DNA of 64,000 nt from Bacteroidota bacterium (GCA_017303905.1 JAFLBH010000003.1:490526-554525), one strand, 5' to 3'. Positions 1 to 10,450 are shown, counted from the stretch's first letter. Notes: generated by a model not told the origin, from the sequence alone. Numbers and translations: made by a program.

Positions 1-380
1 GTTACAACTGTAGTACGACAGGCACTTTCAACACCGCAAGTTGGAGAATCTGCTACATGCAAACGGTATGCACCTGGTACACTAACTGTAACTGTTAACG
101 GAGAATTACCAAATGCAAGAACTGTATTAGATCCATCTGTAAACGTAATGTAGTTTCCGATTCCGCCTGTTGAACTTAAAACGAACACACCATTAATATT
201 GAATTGAATCGGATTAAATTCTCCGGCAAAAGTACAGGTATTAATAGTTTGAGAACCACACGCAGAGATAGTTCCGCTTCCATAAGTGTTAGGGCTAATG
301 CAACCTTGCGCGCTTATGGTCGACGGCATACTAAATGCCAAGGTTAGCAATGCAAAAAACAAATTGTAGATTTTTTTCAT
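1..380 (-). CDS. secreted protein, N-terminal part only (runs off the left edge)
   Basis: The reading frame opens at an ATG whose complement is at 378-380 and stays open to base 1, giving about 126 residues of an incomplete protein. The N-terminus MKKIYNLFFALLTLAF, ending near ISAQG, is a clear Sec signal peptide with a cleavage site after AQ. The exported part is Ser/Thr/Gly rich with several cysteines (GCIS, SACG, NTCTF, PTCG, SACR), which suggests a beta-rich extracellular domain. The rest of the gene is outside the window, so T9SS export cannot be checked here. A consensus Bacteroidota -7 box lies 24 bases upstream of the ATG. Function unknown. Confidence 0.75.
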   Translation of the reverse strand, partial: MKKIYNLFFALLTLAFSMPSTISAQGCISPNTYGSGTISACGSQTINTCTFAGEFNPIQFNINGVFVLSSTGGIGNYITFTDGSNTVLAFGNSPLTVTVSVPGAYRLHVADSPTCGVESACRTTVV

Positions 381-403
381 GGTTATATTATTTAAATTTT
401 GTG

Positions 404-411
404 CAAATGTA
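404..411 (-). promoter_or_regulatory. Bacteroidota -7 promoter box for the partial secreted gene
   Basis: On the minus strand this reads TACATTTG, an exact match to the Bacteroidetes -7 consensus TAnnTTTG, 24 bases before the ATG at 380. I see no convincing -33 TTTG about 19 bases further upstream, so this is a single-box call. Confidence 0.45.
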
Positions 412-484
412 GGGCAATTTTAAGAGCCCTTTTTACGATTAATATTAACATTTACAGTATCTAAAACAATAAAGTTAGCTATAA

Positions 485-517
485 ACAAAAAACCCCGAGT
501 GTTACCTCGGGGTTTTT
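485..517 (-). terminator. intrinsic terminator after the large T9SS gene
   Basis: A perfect 7-bp GC-rich stem (CCCCGAG at 493-499, CTCGGGG at 506-512) is flanked by an A-run at 485-492 and a T-run at 513-517. It could act in both directions. It lies just past the stop of the leftward gene 545-5605, which it most likely terminates. Confidence 0.8.
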
Positions 518-544
518 GATTAAAAAGAGTAATACAACTACAAA

Positions 545-3500
545 TTACTCCTTAACTAATTTGCCTTGTTTGATGGTTTGGTTACCATTAACAATGCGAT
601 ACATGTAAACACCGTTTGCTAATTTTTCGGCGTTAACGGTATTGCTCAAGGAATTTAATTTATCAGTTAACACAACACGACCCAGAGCATCTAAAATTAC
701 CAAAGTAGCATTAGTGTTTTCTTGATTTACAATTACATTGTATATACCTGTACTTGGATTTGGATAAACAATTACACCTGAATTATCAACTAATAACTGA
801 TCGATACCTGTACAAGTTCCTACTACCTGAGTTATGGTTGTATCTTTTGAACATCCACCTGCAGTACCTGTTAAAGTATAAGAAGTAGTAACCGTTGGAG
901 AAACAATAATACCTTGTGTGGTTTGTCCTGTACTCCAGGAATAAGTTGTAGCGCCGTATGCAATTAAAGTTGCTGAGCTTCCTGCACATAAAACTGAATT
1001 AGTAGTAGTAACACTTAATGTTGGAGCCGGATTTACAGTAACCGTAACCGGAATACGAGGGCTCGTACAACCTACTTTTGTGTAATAGATATTACCATTA
1101 AACATACGTCCTGCATTTACACCACCAAATTGAGAGCATAATCCGGCACCGGTTTGAACTGAAATATCTGTGTTACTATAAAGGTTAGTACCATTAGTAT
1201 AAGATGAAGGATAGTTAAAGAAAATACCGGTTAACTGACTAGCAGGAATAACCAATGGAGGATTGAAAACAACTCTGGAAGCATTACCACTACCCGCACT
1301 TACTGCTGTAACTGTATCCCATGCTGTCCATGCTGCTGCAGAAGTTTCATTTCCTAAATAAGTTCCTACTTTATAGAATAACATTAATTGGAATGTTGAA
1401 CTCGCCGCAGTGGTTGTATTAACATCAATACTATCAATTTGTATACTTCCATTAGTAGGAGTTAAATCAAACATGGTTCCACCTCCACAACTATTTCCAC
1501 CTGAGAATAAAGTTTGTAAACTTCCTGTACCTGTTGATTTAGCCTCTGCATACACTGTTGAGTTAGCAACTGCAGTTGTTGTGTACGTATTACCGGATGC
1601 AATTGGTGTGGTAGCGCTCGGTGTTGCATACCAATTAACAGGCCCGAATGCAGATGCTGTTAAAGAAACTGTAGTTCCTGAACAGGCCGCAACACCTGTT
1701 GCACTAATGGTTGGATTAGTTACCGTTACTGTAGAAATTTTTACAGCAGTACATGTTCCATCACTTGCCGTTAAAGTATAAACAGTGGTTGAAGTTGGAT
1801 TCACTGCAATTGTATTCGTATTTGCGCCTGTACTCCACGTGTATGAAATTGCACTTCCTCCTGCTGTCAAAACAGTTGAGTCGCCCAAACATAAACTGTT
1901 TTTACCAATAATACTTAAGGAAGGGCTAACAGTTCTGTTAATTGTACTTATATCATTAAATGTGTTAACGTCGCCTGCTAAACCTGTTGTAGATGTGATA
2001 GTGTAAATTCCACTTACACTCATGTTAATTGTTCCAACGGTAAAGTTCGCGCTTGCACCTGAAGCCAAAGGACCAGGATAAGTATTCGTGATGGTTTGGC
2101 TCAATGCTCCACCCACATAAACACTTACAGGGACATTGGAGATTGATGCGGTACCAAAATTCCTAACTGTAACTACCATTGTTTCATTTGCAGAATAACA
2201 TGCGCCTAAAGATGGTGTAACAATAGCAGTAACACCTGCATCAGTTGCTGATCCGTTATAAAGATTAATATTATCTAAATGAAAATCGTATGATTCTAAA
2301 TCATCGGTTGGACCATCTTGCGCTAAGAAAGCAACAATAATATCTTGTCCGGCATAAGCACCTAAATTCACAACAAAATTTGTAAATAAAGTGGTTAAGC
2401 TGTTTGTAGCGCTTACTGTGAATACAGGAGCGTAGCTTAATCCACAATCTGTAGACACCATCACGCGAACCTTATCATCACTTCCCATGGCGCTATATGT
2501 ATTCACCGAACCTACAGCTGTGATGGCTGCGTCAAATGAAATTTGAGAGTTTGCCGTTGCAGTAAACTTAGGACCTACTATCCACTCGTTACGACTAACC
2601 GCGAGTAAATTGATTCTTGCAGTAACATTACCTGCGCCGTTCAAATTGTTTTGAGAAGTCCATGCAGAAGTTGAACCTGTTGGAGTTGCAGAACCTGTTG
2701 CTTCACTCCATAATGGAAAATTAGCGGTTAAATTAGCGCCTGTAAATCCGGTGAAACTAACAGATGTAGGTAAGGCTGAAGGGCCAACAACAGTACGGGT
2801 TACAATAGCCATGGTATCGTTTGTTAAATTACCATCGCCACTTAATGCAGTATAAGCCGTAAAATTATAAATACCTGCAGTGGTCATATTAACTGTACCA
2901 ACTGTAAAGCTTGCAGAAGAAGCAGGAGCAATTGTCCCTGTAAATGTAGCATTCGTAGTTTGTGACGTTGCTCCACTTACTAACACAGTAACCGGAATAT
3001 TTGTTACAGGTAAAGAACCATAGTTATTAAGTGTAACAACCATATTTTCTGCTGCACCATAACAGCCTGTTAAAGCAGGCTTTGTTAATGTGCTAACACC
3101 GGCATCCTGCGGTAAAGCATTGTATAAATTAATATTATCCAAATGAAAATCGTACGTCTCTAAATTATCGATAGGGCCATCCGTTGCTAAAAACGCAACG
3201 ATAATATTTTGTCCGGCATAAGCGCCTAAAGGAGCTACAAAATTAGTAAAACTTGTAGTTAAACTATTAGTAGCACTTACTGTGAATACCGGTGTGAATG
3301 AAATACCACAATCAGTAGAAACCATTACACGAACCATATCATCACTTCCCATCACACTTGGAGTAACAACACTGCCAACTGCAGTAACAGCTGCATCAAA
3401 TGTAATTTGAGATGTTGAAGTAGCTGTAAACTTCGGACCAACTAACCACTCGTTACGTGTATTAGTTAATAAATTAATACGTGCAGTAATGTTTCCTGCA

Positions 3501-5605
3501 CCATTTAATCCGGTTTGAGAAGTCCATAATGAAGTTGTTCCGGTAGGAACGATTGAACTTGTAGCCTCGCTCCATAATGGGAAGTTAGTCGTTAAGTTCG
3601 CGCCTGTAAATCCGGTGAAATCAACCTGTGTTGGAATAGTAGAAATAGGAAACACCGTACGAGTAGCAGTTCCCATTGCATCATTAGGGGCATTCAAATC
3701 ACCCGCTAAAGATGTGTAGGCATTAAATGAATATGTACCTGCAGTTAACATGTTCAATGTTGCAACGGTGAAGTTAGCAGAAGCACCTGCGGCTAACGGA
3801 CCGGGATAAGTTGCATTACTTGTTTGAGTAGCAGCACCTGATACAATTACAGTAACAGGGATGTTAGAAATAGAAGCGGTACCGTAGTTTTTAACACTTA
3901 CCACTAAATTCTCTGCCGCGCCATAACAACCGTTAGTTGCCGGACTCACTAAAAAGGCAACGCCGGCATCAGTAGCCACACCTGCTAAACCGTCAAATTC
4001 ATAGGCACCCATATCAGGATTTGTGTTCGCGTTCACACCGGTCTTAGGACGAGTAAACGCGTCATGATCGATACCTGTAACGGTAGTAGTAACAGCGCCT
4101 GATTCGATTGGTGTAACCGTATTATTAGCAAAATTTAAGTTTGTATTTGAAATGAAAGGAGCACCTGCATTAACAGGAGGAACAGAAGCATTATCGTTGG
4201 TAGGGTTATTTACCTGTGAGATAGCTGCCCAATTTGAAACAGTGGAATAGTTAACTGTTCCAACACGACCAACAAAATGCGCGGCATCGTTAGAAACCGT
4301 ATAAGCATTATTATTAATACTTGCATTTAAAAAATTGTATGATGCAGGGAACCACATAGCCATAAACAATGGCGTTGTAACGGTTGAAGTCTGAATGTTA
4401 TTGAAAATATTATTCTTCACTTCGATACCTGTAATTGCTGTTGAGGTTACCACAAAGGCAGCACTATAACAATTGGTTGTGCTTCCACCCGCTAAAGCAC
4501 CGAATAAATTAACACTATTGTAAAAAATCTTATGTCCTGTACCGGAAGCTAAACGAATACCGAAAGCCTGAAAGGTAGTAGAAGTAGAATTGTAATTAGT
4601 AGTTATGATGTCGTAGATAACGTTATTTATAACAACGTGATTGTTACCACCTGCTAAATTGACACCGTATGCGCCCCATCCACCTGTGCTTGTAGACCAA
4701 ATACCATAAATTTTATTACGAGAAATAGTAATTAAGTTAGAAGAACCTCCTAACGTAGAAATTCCGGCATTACTAATTGATGATGTAGCTTTTAATTCGA
4801 GTATTTCGTTTTGTGAAATAATTGAGTTAGTAGCATTGTTCAATTCAATTCCGCGATATGATAATTTTTCGGAAGTAATGGCGGAACCAAAAATATTATT
4901 GTTAATATTTAAGTTATCTGCAGTAGCTGTTGTTAAACCACCAATATACAAACCAAAGTAAGCACGGGTAAATTCGCAATTACTCACAGTGATATTATCG
5001 TAATCATTTCCAGTACCTGATGAAGTTAAATTAGCTGCGTTTGTACCTGCATATAAACCATAACTTGTTGTAACGGTACTACCACTCAAACCATCATTAC
5101 CCGGAGTGCTACCCGCAATTTTACAATTTGTTATCGTATAATTAGTGGCGCCTAAACCTAAAGTTGCGCGACCGATTAAACGAATAGCTGCGGTAGCAGT
5201 AATGTTAGGAGCATTCGTGTTTTCAATGGTTAGATCGCGGTTAACCGGACCACCAATAATATCACCGTCGATGGTAATATTATCAGCACCATCAAACTCT
5301 AATACACCACGACCTGATGATGGAGCTCCGCTTATGGAAGCCACTACAGTTGGACGAATGATAATGGAAGTGTAGTTAGCCGCACCTTGTCCGCTTGCCG
5401 CCAAAGGTGTTGGTGTTAAAGGCTCAGTGGTGCTGGCCGTTATATCGATAGTGATGGCACCCGTGTGGGTACCTGCGTTAATAGCAGCGAAGGCCGCATT
5501 AACGTTGGAATAAGTAGCAGTTGAACCACCGGTTACTGTTACCTGCGAAAACAGTTGTATCGCAAAAAACGATAAAACCGTAAACATAAGTAGTTGTTTT
5601 TTCAT
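545..5605 (-). CDS. large T9SS-exported modular adhesin-like protein (1686 aa)
   Basis: Residues 1-20 (MKKQLLMFTVLSFFAIQLFSQ) form a signal peptide. Residues of about 90-330 contain many short Asn-rich strand motifs (ITIDG, ISQNEI, ISRNKIYGI, VINNVIYDI) typical of a right-handed parallel beta-helix. From about residue 545 there are three CARDB-like modules beginning DAGV (about 545, 837 and 1122). The first two are each followed by a domain of about 175 residues with W-E-A, GPKF, GSDDMVRVMVSTDCG and YDFHLDNINLYN motifs, resembling cleaved-adhesin/MAM-like choice-of-anchor domains. PKD/Ig-like repeats follow. The last 75 residues (YPNPSTG, LDALGRVV, NGVYMYRI, GKLVKE) are a T9SS type A sorting domain. 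It is probably a cell-surface or released adhesin. The ligand cannot be predicted. It shares its modules with 7300-10416. Confidence 0.85.
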   Translation of the reverse strand: MKKQLLMFTVLSFFAIQLFSQVTVTGGSTATYSNVNAAFAAINAGTHTGAITIDITASTTEPLTPTPLAASGQGAANYTSIIIRPTVVASISGAPSSGRGVLEFDGADNITIDGDIIGGPVNRDLTIENTNAPNITATAAIRLIGRATLGLGATNYTITNCKIAGSTPGNDGLSGSTVTTSYGLYAGTNAANLTSSGTGNDYDNITVSNCEFTRAYFGLYIGGLTTATADNLNINNNIFGSAITSEKLSYRGIELNNATNSIISQNEILELKATSSISNAGISTLGGSSNLITISRNKIYGIWSTSTGGWGAYGVNLAGGNNHVVINNVIYDIITTNYNSTSTTFQAFGIRLASGTGHKIFYNSVNLFGALAGGSTTNCYSAAFVVTSTAITGIEVKNNIFNNIQTSTVTTPLFMAMWFPASYNFLNASINNNAYTVSNDAAHFVGRVGTVNYSTVSNWAAISQVNNPTNDNASVPPVNAGAPFISNTNLNFANNTVTPIESGAVTTTVTGIDHDAFTRPKTGVNANTNPDMGAYEFDGLAGVATDAGVAFLVSPATNGCYGAAENLVVSVKNYGTASISNIPVTVIVSGAATQTSNATYPGPLAAGASANFTVATLNMLTAGTYSFNAYTSLAGDLNAPNDAMGTATRTVFPISTIPTQVDFTGFTGANLTTNFPLWSEATSSIVPTGTTSLWTSQTGLNGAGNITARINLLTNTRNEWLVGPKFTATSTSQITFDAAVTAVGSVVTPSVMGSDDMVRVMVSTDCGISFTPVFTVSATNSLTTSFTNFVAPLGAYAGQNIIVAFLATDGPIDNLETYDFHLDNINLYNALPQDAGVSTLTKPALTGCYGAAENMVVTLNNYGSLPVTNIPVTVLVSGATSQTTNATFTGTIAPASSASFTVGTVNMTTAGIYNFTAYTALSGDGNLTNDTMAIVTRTVVGPSALPTSVSFTGFTGANLTANFPLWSEATGSATPTGSTSAWTSQNNLNGAGNVTARINLLAVSRNEWIVGPKFTATANSQISFDAAITAVGSVNTYSAMGSDDKVRVMVSTDCGLSYAPVFTVSATNSLTTLFTNFVVNLGAYAGQDIIVAFLAQDGPTDDLESYDFHLDNINLYNGSATDAGVTAIVTPSLGACYSANETMVVTVRNFGTASISNVPVSVYVGGALSQTITNTYPGPLASGASANFTVGTINMSVSGIYTITSTTGLAGDVNTFNDISTINRTVSPSLSIIGKNSLCLGDSTVLTAGGSAISYTWSTGANTNTIAVNPTSTTVYTLTASDGTCTAVKISTVTVTNPTISATGVAACSGTTVSLTASAFGPVNWYATPSATTPIASGNTYTTTAVANSTVYAEAKSTGTGSLQTLFSGGNSCGGGTMFDLTPTNGSIQIDSIDVNTTTAASSTFQLMLFYKVGTYLGNETSAAAWTAWDTVTAVSAGSGNASRVVFNPPLVIPASQLTGIFFNYPSSYTNGTNLYSNTDISVQTGAGLCSQFGGVNAGRMFNGNIYYTKVGCTSPRIPVTVTVNPAPTLSVTTTNSVLCAGSSATLIAYGATTYSWSTGQTTQGIIVSPTVTTSYTLTGTAGGCSKDTTITQVVGTCTGIDQLLVDNSGVIVYPNPSTGIYNVIVNQENTNATLVILDALGRVVLTDKLNSLSNTVNAEKLANGVYMYRIVNGNQTIKQGKLVKE

Positions 5606-5629
5606 CTTTCTTTAATTTTTCTATTACAA

Positions 5630-5658
5630 CAAAGTTCTATATTAAATGTTGCAACAAA
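5630..5658 (-). promoter_or_regulatory. candidate promoter of the 1686-aa gene
   Basis: The minus strand has TTTG (complement at 5655-5658), 17 bases, then GAACTTTG (complement at 5630-5637). The latter matches TAnnTTTG in 7 of 8 defined-or-free positions. It lies 25 bases before the ATG at 5605, the same distance as the better boxes of the neighbouring secreted genes. Confidence 0.35.
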
Positions 5659-5825
5659 TCATTTATTTGTTTTTTTAATACGTTTTTAAATAGTCATTAA
5701 AAGTTTTATTATATTAATTTACAATACTTTACAAAGTATAATTTTACATTTCAAATGTTATTTTCTAATTTAAATCCTTTTAAAACCACGACCAACTCCT
5801 TATTTTAACCAATAAACAATTAACA

Positions 5826-7250
5826 ATGAGTAAGCAGATTGTTGATTTCATTCAAACACTCAATAAATCCGAAAAAAGATACATTCATTTGTATCTAAAA
5901 ACATTTTCAGGTAAAGACACTATTAATCTGCAAGACTTTTTAGAAATCGAAAAAAGCACTGCCAGAAAAAAATACATCCCTAAAATAAAAGGCAACACAA
6001 CTCGCTTATACTATAAATTGCTCGATATTTTAGCGGAATACCATCGTGAAAATTTAAACAACTACAACATTGATTACATTAACTTGAATCGCGCTAAATT
6101 GCTTTTTCATAAGGGAAATTCAGAAGAAGCCGAAAAACTCATTGGAAAAATACTGGAAAACCCTTCCGACACCAATCATCTCATTAAAGTAGAGGCTATC
6201 GAATTGCGATTGATGAACGCGGTTAATCATGGCGATGTAAACTATCTTGCGCAACAATTCGAATCCGATAAAGCACAACTTAAAGTTTTATCAGATGAGT
6301 ACACCAACCTTATTAACTACGAATTACTTTGGGCGGCGTCTAAATACGAAAACTCTTCTTCCTATTTTTTTGAGAATCGGAATAATTACACCGATAAACA
6401 ATATTCTGATTTTCTTACAAACGAGGAACAAGCAATTAGCCCGATGGCGAAAATACTCTACAACAAAATCAAAGGTTATGAATCCATAAAAAAACGTAAT
6501 GTAGATGAAGCCGTAAAATACTCGAAACGAGCCATTGATATTTTTGATGAAAACAAAGAACTCATTAAAACAAATACCATTGAGTTTCTAAAATCCATTC
6601 GGAATTATTGTATAGCATTAAATCATAAAAACCAAATTAAGGAGGCCGAATCTTTACTTGATGTATGGCAACTTAAATTATCTTCCTCTATTCTCAATAA
6701 AAACATTGCAACGAAAATCGAAAGCTTTACTTTGTTTTCACTTATACGCATGGATTTAATTATTAACGCAAGGCTTTTACGTCATCGCATCGCGCAAGTA
6801 GAAGATGCAGAAAAAAAATTCAACGAGATTCGTGAATACCTTCCAAAAGATCAATTTTTGGCTTCTGCTTATCAATTCGTTCTTTTTAATCTGAGTGGTG
6901 ATTATCCAAGAAAGGCTATTCGCTATATCAATCTCGTTTTAAAAAACTCCGACAGTACACGGAAAGATATTTATCAATTAACCATGATGGCCGAACTAGT
7001 TGTGCACTTTCGCTTGGGTAATGTCGAGTTACTTGAATCTAAGTTAAACACGTTTAAAAAATATCTTCAAAAGGAAGAACTTGTTTTTGGCTTTGCGCAT
7101 CAGATACCTGTTTACTTTAGTAAATTAATACGCGAACCGGAAGAAAATAAACACTACAAAAATCTCATATCGGAAATTGAAAACAATTTGCTCAAAGAAA
7201 AAAAGGAATTCTATTTACACTTCAATCCTTTACTCTATTTAAAGAATTAA
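5826..7250 (+). CDS. cytoplasmic helical-repeat protein of unknown function (474 aa)
   Basis: There is no signal peptide or membrane segment. The sequence is Lys/Glu/Asn rich and almost entirely helical. Stretches such as GNSEEAEKLIGKILENP (around residue 97) and NVDEAVKYSKRAIDIFDENKEL (around residue 225) look like degenerate TPR-type helix pairs. This suggests a scaffold or regulatory protein, but I recognise no specific family. It is transcribed divergently from the 1686-aa gene and converges on the second T9SS gene, with a shared bidirectional terminator between them. The ATG at 5826 is the only good start. Confidence 0.7.
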   Translation: MSKQIVDFIQTLNKSEKRYIHLYLKTFSGKDTINLQDFLEIEKSTARKKYIPKIKGNTTRLYYKLLDILAEYHRENLNNYNIDYINLNRAKLLFHKGNSEEAEKLIGKILENPSDTNHLIKVEAIELRLMNAVNHGDVNYLAQQFESDKAQLKVLSDEYTNLINYELLWAASKYENSSSYFFENRNNYTDKQYSDFLTNEEQAISPMAKILYNKIKGYESIKKRNVDEAVKYSKRAIDIFDENKELIKTNTIEFLKSIRNYCIALNHKNQIKEAESLLDVWQLKLSSSILNKNIATKIESFTLFSLIRMDLIINARLLRHRIAQVEDAEKKFNEIREYLPKDQFLASAYQFVLFNLSGDYPRKAIRYINLVLKNSDSTRKDIYQLTMMAELVVHFRLGNVELLESKLNTFKKYLQKEELVFGFAHQIPVYFSKLIREPEENKHYKNLISEIENNLLKEKKEFYLHFNPLLYLKN

Positions 7251-7278
7251 AAAAGCCCCGTGAAATCACGGGGCTTTT
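7251..7278. terminator. bidirectional intrinsic terminator between convergent genes
   Basis: AAAAGCCCCGTGA and its exact reverse complement TCACGGGGCTTTT form a 13-bp stem directly after the stop codon at 7250. The A and T ends supply a U-tract in either direction, so it can serve both 5826-7250 (+) and 7300-10416 (-). Confidence 0.9.
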
Positions 7279-7299
7279 TAAAACTTAGTTCAATTAGAA

Positions 7300-10200
7300 T
7301 TACTCCTTAATCAACTTTCCAACTTTTACGGCTCCGTTTACATTATAAATCTTGTAAACATAAATGCCGCTTTCCAGCTCACTTAATGATAAAGTTGTTC
7401 TGTTTTCATTCAATGATTTTATCATTATTCTTTTTCCAACAGCATCATAAACTTCAAGCTTCATTCCTTCTGTTACGTTGCTTACAATGATTGTTACATC
7501 ACCTTGGGTTGGATTTGGAAATAAATTAATTCCATTGCTGTTAACTAATGTATTCTCTATTCCGGTACATGCCGATACAACCTGATTAATTGTTGTAGTA
7601 GCATCACAACCTGTGTTTGATCCGGTAACTGTATACACAGTTGTAGCAGTTGGTGTTACTACAACAGATGAACCTGCACCAACGCCTGTCCAAGAATATG
7701 TTGTAGCTCCGGTTACAGTTAAGGTTGCTGTATTACCTAAACATAACACAGTATCACTTGTACTTACAGTTAACGACGGAACCGGACTCACCGTGATGGT
7801 TACAGGCGTACGCGGACCAATTCCGCAACCGGTAGAGTCGGCTACATAATAAGTAGTATTTGCTGTTAATGTAGGTGTTGTGTAAACTGTTGATGTTGAT
7901 ACTACAGTTCCTCCTGTAGGAACATTATACCAGTACGGAGTTCCACTAACCGCACCCGAACTGATGGTGGCCGTAGTTCCTGTACAGATTCCTGTCGCCA
8001 CTGGTGAAGAAGGAGCGGATGGCGTTGTACAGATATTAATGTTATCCAAATGGAAATCGTAATCCTCAATATCATTCACCGGTCCATCCGTTGCATAAAA
8101 CGCTACAATGATATCTTGTCCCGCATAAGCACCTAAAGACACTGTGAAGTTGGTGAAAGTAGTAGTTAAACTATTAGTAACGCTAAGCGTGTAAATTGGA
8201 GCATAAGTAACACCGCAATCAGTTGACACCATTACACGAACCATATCATCACTTCCCATTGTAGCAGCTACAGTTGTACTATTCCAATCTGTTACCGCAG
8301 CATCAAAAGTAATTTGTGAAGAAGAGCCGGCAGTAATTTTCGGACCAACAATCCATTCGTTACGTGTTGTTGTGTATAAATTTATTCTTGCTGTAATGTT
8401 GCCTACACCATTCAATCCGGTTTGAGTTGTCCATAAGGATGTTGTACCACCCGGAGTTGGCGCACCTGCTGCCTCACCCCAATTTGGGAATACAGTATTT
8501 AAATTCGCGCCGGTAAATCCGGTAAAGTCTACCGACTGAGGAACTGAAACAGGAGCAACCTGAGTTCTGGTTACCTGCACCATGTTATCATTCGATGTAT
8601 TACCATCACCCACTAAACCTGTTGATGCATCGAACGAATACGTTCCGGCTGTTGTCATATTTAAAGTCCCAACCGTAAAGTTAGCAGTCGCACTTGGTGC
8701 AATTGTACCTGTATACGTTGCATTAATTGTTTGACTAACCGCACCTGATACAATTACTGTAACAGGAATATTACTGATTGCATTAGATCCGTAGTTATTT
8801 AATGTTACCGCTACATTTTCAGACGCACCATAACAACCGATAGTACCCGGTGTAACTAGAGCACTCACGCCTGCGTCATTTGCCACAGGGTTGTAGATAT
8901 TAATATTATCTAAATGAAAATCATAAGACTCAATGTCATTCACAGGCCCATCAGTTGCAAGGAAACCTACTATAATATCCTGACCCGCATAAGCACTTAA
9001 AGAAACAACAAAATTCGTAAATGTTGATGTTAAACTATTAGTAGCGCTAACGGTAAATATTGGGGCGTAAGTTGTGCCACAATCTGTTGACACCATTACA
9101 CGAACCATATCATCACTTCCCATTGCACTATAAGTTGTTAATGCTCCTACACCTGTTATAGCTGCATCAAAAGTAATTTGAGAAGCTGATGTTGCTGTAA
9201 ACTTCGGTCCTAAAATCCAGTCTTCTTTGGAAACAGCAAGTAAATTAATTCTTGCAGTAATATTTCCTACCCCGTTTAATCCGGTTTGAGAAGTCCATGT
9301 TGAAGTTGTACCACCTGGTACAACCGAACCTGTAGCCTCACTCCATAACGGGAATGGTGTAGCTAAATTAGCGCCTGTATAACCTGTAAAACTTACAGCC
9401 TGAGGTAATGAAGATACAGCGATTACTGTACGAGTAGTTTGAGCCATTGCATCATTCATAGTATTTCCATCACCTGCCAATGACGTAAAACCATTAAAAG
9501 AATATGTTCCGGCTGTAGTCATATTTAAGGTTCCAACGTTAACAGTAGCACTTGCACCGGCAGCTAAAGGACCAGTAAAGGTTGTATTTAATGTTTGACT
9601 AACTGCTCCTGAAACAACAACTGTTACAGGAATATTTGACTGTGCATTAGTACCATTATTCATGATGGTGGCAATTACATTTTCATTGGCACCATAACAA
9701 CCTGTTGTTAACGGACTAACTAAATTTTGCATTCCTACATCGGTAGGAAGTGGAATATAACTGTAAACAATTCGAATATTTGGACGAGTAGATTGAGTAG
9801 TTAAGTTAGATGTTCCGGTTAAACTTGTAGATGCAGAAGTTCCTAATACCCGTCCTGTAACTGCTCCCCCATTCCAACCAAATCCACCTGTAGTTGGATT
9901 ACCGGTTAGTGCTGAAATATCCCAATCTGTAAGTATTTCCAAAGCACCGCCGGTATATACAAATGGGGAACTGAGGTTAAAACTTAAAAACCCTGTAGTT
10001 GCAGGTATATTTTGAGATGTTGTAGCATAAGCAGTTGAAGCTCCTGTTGACAACACACCCCATGAGGTAGTACCTGTATAAGATGTTAGAGCAGAGTTTT
10101 TCATTAAGATATTAAATACAACCGCAGCCGAATTAGAGGCTGTAGCACCTGTTGTACTCTTATCCCACTCAACAGCTGTAATTGTTGCATTAGGCGGTAA

Positions 10201-10416
10201 GCCTGCCAAGCCTAACTCAGTTGCATCATATAAAAAGGCCGCACGGCTAAAGTCAAAAGTGCTTGATGTACTTGAGCGGTAAATTGGATGCCAATTTAGG
10301 CCCAAGGATGTGTTCACTCCTGTTCCGATTGATAGAGTTGCTGTTACCTGAGCTTGACTGCTCAAATACAGAAATATCAACAAGAAAAATGAAAAGTTAA
10401 AAGTAGATTTTCTCAT
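7300..10416 (-). CDS. T9SS-exported modular adhesin-like protein (1038 aa), paralogue of the 1686-aa protein
   Basis: A signal peptide (residues 1-23, ending SSQAQ) is followed by a Ser/Thr-rich domain to about residue 220. Two CARDB-like modules start at DVGMQNLVSP (about 226) and DAGVSALVTP (about 515). Each is followed by a cleaved-adhesin/MAM-like domain with the GSDDMVRVMVSTDCG and YDFHLDNIN motifs. Ig-like strands (TPVTITVSPVPSLTV, TYSWTGVGAGSS) come next, and the last 70 residues (LFPNPTQGD, YDAVGKRI, SGIYVYKIYN, GKLIKE) are a T9SS sorting domain. The shared modules are highly similar to those of 545-5605 at protein and DNA level, so the genes are probably duplicates that exchange modules. 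Predicted cell-surface adhesin or matrix protein, ligand unknown. Confidence 0.85.
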   Translation of the reverse strand: MRKSTFNFSFFLLIFLYLSSQAQVTATLSIGTGVNTSLGLNWHPIYRSSTSSTFDFSRAAFLYDATELGLAGLPPNATITAVEWDKSTTGATASNSAAVVFNILMKNSALTSYTGTTSWGVLSTGASTAYATTSQNIPATTGFLSFNLSSPFVYTGGALEILTDWDISALTGNPTTGGFGWNGGAVTGRVLGTSASTSLTGTSNLTTQSTRPNIRIVYSYIPLPTDVGMQNLVSPLTTGCYGANENVIATIMNNGTNAQSNIPVTVVVSGAVSQTLNTTFTGPLAAGASATVNVGTLNMTTAGTYSFNGFTSLAGDGNTMNDAMAQTTRTVIAVSSLPQAVSFTGYTGANLATPFPLWSEATGSVVPGGTTSTWTSQTGLNGVGNITARINLLAVSKEDWILGPKFTATSASQITFDAAITGVGALTTYSAMGSDDMVRVMVSTDCGTTYAPIFTVSATNSLTSTFTNFVVSLSAYAGQDIIVGFLATDGPVNDIESYDFHLDNINIYNPVANDAGVSALVTPGTIGCYGASENVAVTLNNYGSNAISNIPVTVIVSGAVSQTINATYTGTIAPSATANFTVGTLNMTTAGTYSFDASTGLVGDGNTSNDNMVQVTRTQVAPVSVPQSVDFTGFTGANLNTVFPNWGEAAGAPTPGGTTSLWTTQTGLNGVGNITARINLYTTTRNEWIVGPKITAGSSSQITFDAAVTDWNSTTVAATMGSDDMVRVMVSTDCGVTYAPIYTLSVTNSLTTTFTNFTVSLGAYAGQDIIVAFYATDGPVNDIEDYDFHLDNINICTTPSAPSSPVATGICTGTTATISSGAVSGTPYWYNVPTGGTVVSTSTVYTTPTLTANTTYYVADSTGCGIGPRTPVTITVSPVPSLTVSTSDTVLCLGNTATLTVTGATTYSWTGVGAGSSVVVTPTATTVYTVTGSNTGCDATTTINQVVSACTGIENTLVNSNGINLFPNPTQGDVTIIVSNVTEGMKLEVYDAVGKRIMIKSLNENRTTLSLSELESGIYVYKIYNVNGAVKVGKLIKE

Positions 10417-10442
10417 ATTTTATTAGTTATTAAAATGGACAA

Positions 10443-10450
10443 CAAAATTA
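10443..10450 (-). promoter_or_regulatory. Bacteroidota -7 box for the 1038-aa T9SS gene
   Basis: The minus strand reads TAATTTTG, an exact TAnnTTTG match 27 bases upstream of the ATG at 10416. The -33 region is not convincing. Confidence 0.45.

Noticed and set aside
1410..2006. Plus-strand open frames inside the 1686-aa T9SS gene
   Set aside because: They are antisense shadows of a Thr/Val-rich gene. They lack signal features, and the minus-strand frame has a complete domain series.
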